From JBLHKE01 sp047619485 (GTDB lineage Bacteria > Verrucomicrobiota > Verrucomicrobiia > Verrucomicrobiales > DEV007): 10,121 nucleotides of DNA. A model generated the notes under the pieces. The model had not been told where the DNA came from and made no database searches. It saw only the letters and a program-made list of their open reading frames with translations. The stretch is from assembly GCA_047619485.1 (NCBI GenBank), contig JBLHKE010000250.1, positions 1 to 10,121 of the forward strand. Direction: 5' to 3'. This document shows, one piece after another, positions 5,924 to 10,121 of the stretch. Position 1 is the first letter of the stretch. Each line of letters begins with the position of its first letter. Made by a program: the position numbers and the translations under genes.

Positions 5924-7797
5924 TGAAAAATCACGACATCATCAAGAGAGTATGGATCACGATGATCCTGGTCCTATCGACATCCGTCTTTGCCGCGGGG
6001 AAACCAGCGGCGGTCAGCCTGAGCCCCGAAGGGAAGAAGCTCGAGGCACATTACAGCAAGATGCTGGCTGATCTCAAGGAAGAGATCACGCGCCTGGAAC
6101 CCAAGGTGGACGAAAAGAAGAAGGCCGAATTCACCAAACAGTTCGGCGCGCTTGAGAATGTCACACCTGTGACCAAGATCGTCATGGGCACTGAACGCAT
6201 CGTGAAATACGGCCCCGGCAACCCTGCCTTTGCTGAAAAACAGATAGAGGTTCTGACGGCGGCCAGAGCTGTCATGAAGGACATTGAAACATATCTAGGC
6301 GGCGAGAAAGATCTGGCCATCATGGCCAAATTCGCACTGCTAACGCATGCCACCCCGAACCTCCTAGCCGGGTTTGCGCAACAGGGCGAAGAGGAAAAGG
6401 CCTTGATTGATGACCTCCTGAATGACGACAAGCTCGTCGTGCAGGTCATGACCCTGAGTGGAGCCACTGGAGGCAATTACGGTCAGGCGATGCGGAACTA
6501 CAGGGCCATTCAAGAAGCCACCGAGCGTTCTCACGAGGGTTTCTTTCAGGTTTGGGCTCTGGCTGCATCGCTCCAGTATACGGGCGAAACCTATGTCTAT
6601 CCCGACGTCCCCGCAGCCGAGTCCCTGGTCAAGTACTACCAGAATTACCTGAAGGCATACGACGACGGCGTCCTGGATCCCGCCTTTTCCAAACTTGCTG
6701 GGACAGGATGGAACTATCGCTTTGTATTTCCAGACTCCTACACGCTTGAAGATATCGACTGGATGAGAAAGGTGCTGCGCAACTATCGACCGGACCACAT
6801 CAGGAACCCGGACTACAGATGGCGCTACTGCCGTATCGTTAGAAGCGACATTCCCTATACCGGCGGCGTCGACAGAAGCGGCATGCCGGCCGATCTGAGT
6901 AGGATTCAGCAGTACTTTCTCGAAGGCGGTATTTGTGGCCCGCGCGCGTTTGTCGGGCAGATCTCGGGCTACGCTTTCGGAATCCCTTCTCGTCGTGCAC
7001 CCTCCCCGGGTCATGGTGCCATGGCGCACTGGACCCCGGACGGATGGACCGTCGTCCTGGGACCACATATCAGTTTCAGCAAACACATCAATGGAATGCC
7101 CCCCATGGAGTTTCTATTGGAATCACAGGCGCAACAAGATCCCAAGGGATTCAAACAGGCGCTGATGTGTAAGTGGTTAGGGCAAGCGCTGGCCGAAGAT
7201 GCCCCGCGTAACTACGGATCAAGCGGTGGGTTCTGGCGATTGCTTGGTTTCTACAGAAGACAGGCCATCGTCGAAGATCAGAAAATAGAAGACATCGGAT
7301 CCACGGGTGCAGAACTCGCGGAATCCAATGTGAGTACCGAGAAGGAAGAGGTCAAACAGATAGAGATCCCTGAGAAGTTCCGGACGATGACCGTGGCCGG
7401 GGATGGCACCATCACCATTCCCGTAGCGGCATGCAAATCACCGAAGAACGGTGAGAAGGTCCTATTCATGGAAAGCATCGATGGCGGAATGCAAGTGCAC
7501 TACGGTTTGATAGGCCAACGCCCGGAGTTGCTCAGTTACACGGTAGATATTCCCAAGGCCGGCAATTACGGATTTACTGCACATGTATGTACCGTGACAA
7601 TGGACCGGAAATACCTGCTTCGCGTCAACAGGAGAACGCTCGTGGATGTCGACATTCCCTACACCAAAGCCGACTGGATGGATACCGAACCGGTTGAACT
7701 CGAATTGAAAGAGGGGCGCAACCGGATCTCATTTACCCAGTACGCCCCGAATAAAGGGGTGAGTATCAAACACTTTAAGTTGAAGCCGATGGAGTAG
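5923..7797 (+). CDS. Exported transglutaminase-like (Cys/His) protein with C-terminal beta-sandwich-like domain
   Basis: A 624-residue predicted exported protein. The signal peptide is MKNHDIIKRVWITMILVLST with cleavage near VFA-AG. Residues 30-130 are charged and helical; 130-330 form a helical domain with aromatic motifs (GWNYRFVFPDSYTLEDIDWM). Residues 336-380 carry EGGICGPRAFVGQISGYAFG then PGHGAMAHWTPDGW. This matches the layout of the transglutaminase-like superfamily: a Cys in GGxCG (Cys338), an Ala/Gly-Ile-Pro stretch about 15 residues later, and His364 or His369 followed by a Trp. Asp373 is a candidate third residue. The motif MEFLLESQAQQ follows. As I recall, similar GGxCGPRA...GIP...PGHAA proteins occur in PVC bacteria without known function. 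Residues 481-624 are beta-rich (YTVDIPKAGNYGFTAHVCTV, VELELKEGRNRISFTQY) and resemble a carbohydrate-binding-module-like beta-sandwich. Possible activities are peptide or isopeptide cleavage or cross-linking outside the cytoplasm, or a non-catalytic role; the sequence does not decide. Confidence 0.75.
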   Translation: MKNHDIIKRVWITMILVLSTSVFAAGKPAAVSLSPEGKKLEAHYSKMLADLKEEITRLEPKVDEKKKAEFTKQFGALENVTPVTKIVMGTERIVKYGPGNPAFAEKQIEVLTAARAVMKDIETYLGGEKDLAIMAKFALLTHATPNLLAGFAQQGEEEKALIDDLLNDDKLVVQVMTLSGATGGNYGQAMRNYRAIQEATERSHEGFFQVWALAASLQYTGETYVYPDVPAAESLVKYYQNYLKAYDDGVLDPAFSKLAGTGWNYRFVFPDSYTLEDIDWMRKVLRNYRPDHIRNPDYRWRYCRIVRSDIPYTGGVDRSGMPADLSRIQQYFLEGGICGPRAFVGQISGYAFGIPSRRAPSPGHGAMAHWTPDGWTVVLGPHISFSKHINGMPPMEFLLESQAQQDPKGFKQALMCKWLGQALAEDAPRNYGSSGGFWRLLGFYRRQAIVEDQKIEDIGSTGAELAESNVSTEKEEVKQIEIPEKFRTMTVAGDGTITIPVAACKSPKNGEKVLFMESIDGGMQVHYGLIGQRPELLSYTVDIPKAGNYGFTAHVCTVTMDRKYLLRVNRRTLVDVDIPYTKADWMDTEPVELELKEGRNRISFTQYAPNKGVSIKHFKLKPME

Positions 7798-7862
7798 GGC
7801 CCTCGTTCTGGTCGGCCTGTTGGATTCGAATGGATTCTACGTAGGAGATACGACCTGCGCTG
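7798..7862 (+). other. Spacer before the DUF4175-like gene
   Basis: A 65-base gap with two short perfect palindromes (AGGGCCCT at 7796-7803, CTACGTAG at 7837-7844) and AGGAG at 7843-7847. No promoter-like pair or terminator stem is evident. It is the only junction besides PT1-PT2 without a start/stop overlap, so a weak internal promoter here cannot be excluded. Confidence 0.35.
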
Positions 7863-10121
7863 ATGCAGATGATCAAACCAGCCAAGCTCAAGTCGCGCCT
7901 ACGCAAGGTGCACCGCATGGAACAGGGGCTGAACCTGACGATGGGGCTGCTGTCGCTGTGCAACTGGATCGCGATCCTGTTCCTCGTCGTCTTTGCGATC
8001 GATTGGCTCATCCGACTTCCTGCGATCGTGCGCATGATCGTCCTGGTGCCACTACTAGTGTTCCCGATCGCCAAAGCGTGGCGGAGCGGCTGGCGCTTCT
8101 TCAAAGCCAGGTTCAGTTCTCCGCGCACCGCGCTCAAGGTGGAGGGGCACTACCAGAATCTAGAGAGCCTGCTGGTGTCGGGCGTGCAGTTGTCTGGGGT
8201 CAAGGCTGACTCCGGAACGTCCACAGCCATGGCCGCGCACACCATCGAGCGGGCGAACGAAGCGGCTGGCGAGGTGGATGCCGGGGAGGTGGTTCCATTC
8301 AATCGCACCGGCGTCCCGGGATTGCTCGCTTGCGGGTTGCTGGTCGCCCTTGCTGTCTTTGCGGCACTCGATTTCCCATTGTTCAAGACGGCCGCGACGC
8401 GCCTGTTCGCGCCTTGGGTAGCGGTCGAATACCCGACGCGCACCCTTATCGAGGTCGAGGATGGCGAGCGGATCGTAAAGGAAGGCGAGAGGTTAAGCCT
8501 CGTCGCCAACATCTCGGGCGAGATTCCGGACAGCGCCAAGATCATCTTGCGGACCGGCAAGGGCAAACCGCGCGAACGCGAGTTGGCGATCACGGGTGGC
8601 ACCTGCGAGTACGAGGCACAGACCGTGTTTCGCAGCTTCGATTTCCGCATCTCCGCCGGTGATGCGCGCAGCCCGTGGCAGACCGTGCGCGTGATCTCGG
8701 CGCCGCGGATCGAGCGTGCCGAGGTGACTCTCGAGTTTCCTGAGTACACCCAGCGTCCGGCCGAGACCGTCGAAGCGCTCACGCTCACCGTGCCGGAGGG
8801 GACGACGATCAAGTGGATGCTATCGCTCGATCGCGCGGTGGACGAGGCCGAGTTCCGTCCTGCCGAAGGCGAGGCGCAGCCCTTGGAGATCAGCGCGGAC
8901 GGCCGCTCGGTGACGGTGCAACAGGTGGCCGCCGAATCACGGGCCTACAGTTTCGGCTGGGTCGGCAAAGAGAACGGCTTCGCATTCACCAGCTCGAATA
9001 ATTACCTGCAGGTGGCGCCCGACCGGGCGCCGAGCGTCGAGCTCACATCGCCCGAGCGTAATATCTACGCGACACTGGGTAGGAAATTCGACCTCGCCTT
9101 CCGTGGCAGCGACGATCACGGTGTTGCCGAGTCCCTCGTTTGCTACCGCATCGACAAACGAGAAGAGAACAGGCTTCCTTTCATACCCGCGAAGCCCATT
9201 GACGGGATCGAACAGGTAATCGACTGGGATTACCGCACCGTCCTGACGAACCTGAAGGTCGGGCAGACGGTTACTTTTACCATTGAACTGGCCGACAGCT
9301 ATCCGGGCGAGAATGGCCCGCACCGTGTGCGCTCGGATGCGCGGCGCGTGCAGTTCATGTCGATGCCGGACTATCTGGCGCAGGTCGAGAAGCAGAAGAA
9401 GCGCCTGCTGTCTCAACTCCGGACGATCTACCGGGAAGAACGCGGGGTGCATGAGGACGTGTTGCGTCTTGACCGTACGGACCCGGTGTTCGTCCAGACC
9501 TGCCAACTGCAAGCTGTCCGCCAGGATCTGATGCGGGAACGCATTAACAAGCTGGCCGGACGCATGCTCGATCTGACGCAAGACCTAGCGGCGAACAAGG
9601 TGACGAATCCATCGGTGACGGCGGCCCTGGTTCAACTGCGGGCCGATCTGCTGAGAATATCGGAGCAGCATGTGGCCGAGGCCGCGAATGCACTCAGGGC
9701 ATTGGCGAGTGAGTCGAACGGACCGGGCGGGGATAACGGCGCCGCGAACGGCCATGCGAAGCACATGGTAGACAGCTCCGCGCGCGAGCTTGGCCTGTTG
9801 GTCATGCACCTCGGCATCGAGGACGCCGCCGAAGTGATGGCCCGAGAAATGCACGCGGCCGCACAAACGCAGGCCTCGCTACGGTTGGAGACGATTGTCC
9901 CCGGGGGCGACACGGCTCGATTGGCGAAAGCCCAGGAACGCCTCGGGAAATGGCTCTCCCGCCTGTTTGCGGCCAGCCCGAAGGGGAAAGAGAGTACCGT
10001 TGATAACGCGCTGATTGAGTTCACGCTGACGCGCCTGGTGAAGCAGCTGATCAACGGCGGCGTCGACACGCGGCTGCAGAATGCGGCCGGGCTGATTCGC
10101 GAGGGGCGATCGGTGGAGTCC
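7863..10121 (+). CDS. DUF4175-like large membrane-anchored protein (3' end outside window)
   Basis: The frame is open for 753 codons from ATG 7863 to the window edge, with an in-frame TAG at 7842-7844. ATG 7869 is an alternative; AGGAG at 7843-7847 is rather far (15 bases) from 7863. The N-terminus is basic (KLKSRLRKVHR). Membrane segments lie near residues 28-46 (LLSLCNWIAILFLVVFA), 54-72 and 153-172 (LLACGLLVALAVFAAL). Residues 185-480 are beta-rich (EYPTRTLIEVEDGERIVKEG). They include a segment of the type DRAPSVELTSPERN followed by GSDDHGVAES at 415-424, a DDxG motif I associate with this family. From about 490 onward the protein is helical, with coiled-coil-like stretches (YLAQVEKQKKRLLSQLRTIY). 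This architecture resembles DUF4175-type proteins near MoxR/DUF58/VWA genes in PVC bacteria; no activity is established. The truncated gene at the left edge may be a paralogue, so this cassette would be bracketed by two such proteins. Confidence 0.75.
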   Translation, partial: MQMIKPAKLKSRLRKVHRMEQGLNLTMGLLSLCNWIAILFLVVFAIDWLIRLPAIVRMIVLVPLLVFPIAKAWRSGWRFFKARFSSPRTALKVEGHYQNLESLLVSGVQLSGVKADSGTSTAMAAHTIERANEAAGEVDAGEVVPFNRTGVPGLLACGLLVALAVFAALDFPLFKTAATRLFAPWVAVEYPTRTLIEVEDGERIVKEGERLSLVANISGEIPDSAKIILRTGKGKPRERELAITGGTCEYEAQTVFRSFDFRISAGDARSPWQTVRVISAPRIERAEVTLEFPEYTQRPAETVEALTLTVPEGTTIKWMLSLDRAVDEAEFRPAEGEAQPLEISADGRSVTVQQVAAESRAYSFGWVGKENGFAFTSSNNYLQVAPDRAPSVELTSPERNIYATLGRKFDLAFRGSDDHGVAESLVCYRIDKREENRLPFIPAKPIDGIEQVIDWDYRTVLTNLKVGQTVTFTIELADSYPGENGPHRVRSDARRVQFMSMPDYLAQVEKQKKRLLSQLRTIYREERGVHEDVLRLDRTDPVFVQTCQLQAVRQDLMRERINKLAGRMLDLTQDLAANKVTNPSVTAALVQLRADLLRISEQHVAEAANALRALASESNGPGGDNGAANGHAKHMVDSSARELGLLVMHLGIEDAAEVMAREMHAAAQTQASLRLETIVPGGDTARLAKAQERLGKWLSRLFAASPKGKESTVDNALIEFTLTRLVKQLINGGVDTRLQNAAGLIREGRSVES

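Noticed and set aside
7823..7837. GGATTCGAATGG, resembling a tRNA T-loop
   Set aside because: No acceptor, D or anticodon arms can be paired around it; it is a short chance match in the spacer.
7820..8209. Plus-strand frame of 129 codons starting in the spacer at 7820
   Set aside because: It overlaps the DUF4175-like gene in another frame, has no ribosome binding site and no recognisable protein features; the frame from 7863 has membrane segments and family motifs.

Overview
The window suggests a bacterium of the PVC superphylum (Planctomycetota, Verrucomicrobiota or a relative). It has moderately high G+C content and a run of exported proteins typical of those phyla: large DUF4175-like membrane proteins, secreted prenyltransferase-like alpha/alpha-toroid proteins, and TPR/thioredoxin-fold proteins without redox cysteines. 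Assignment is by family resemblance from memory, with no database search. Every supported gene is on the + strand. They read as one operon interior, with no recognisable promoter or terminator.

Layout. (1) 1-722: C-terminal part of a gene that starts left of the window. It has a proline-rich linker and a conserved C-terminal helical motif, and resembles the tail of a DUF4175-like protein. (2) 719-1870: exported toroid protein PT1, overlapping the previous gene by ATGA. (3) 1871-1967: short spacer with a possible 27-codon ORF and a possible relic of the upstream gene's last codons. (4) 1968-3143: PT2, a paralogue of PT1, about 77% identical in the mature part by hand count. (5) 3140-5923: exported TPR protein with two thioredoxin folds that both lack the CXXC motif. 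(6) 5923-7797: exported protein with a transglutaminase-like Cys/His core and a C-terminal beta-sandwich-like domain. (7) 7863-10121, open to the right: a DUF4175-like membrane protein with three predicted membrane segments, a DDxG motif in a beta domain and a long helical C-terminus.

The most unusual feature is at the 5' ends of PT1 and PT2. Each has a different palindromic repeat element inserted in the reading frame between the start codon and the signal-peptide core. In PT1 the arms form a 29-bp mRNA stem (three G.U pairs, no mismatch) that includes the AUG. Deleting 108 nt in silico leaves a canonical 28-residue signal peptide. In PT2 the element is 177 nt (59 codons) with 15-bp terminal inverted repeats. 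This recalls the in-ORF palindromic elements of Rickettsia, but here two element types occupy nearly the same site in two paralogues. Another in-frame repeat (period 54 nt) lies inside the first thioredoxin fold of gene 5.

Working together (inference): all complete products are predicted exported or membrane-anchored, and tight start/stop overlaps link most of them. This suggests a cell-envelope or periplasmic assembly in which the DUF4175-like proteins are membrane anchors and the toroid, TPR/thioredoxin and transglutaminase-like proteins are extracytoplasmic partners. The substrate and purpose cannot be read from the sequence.
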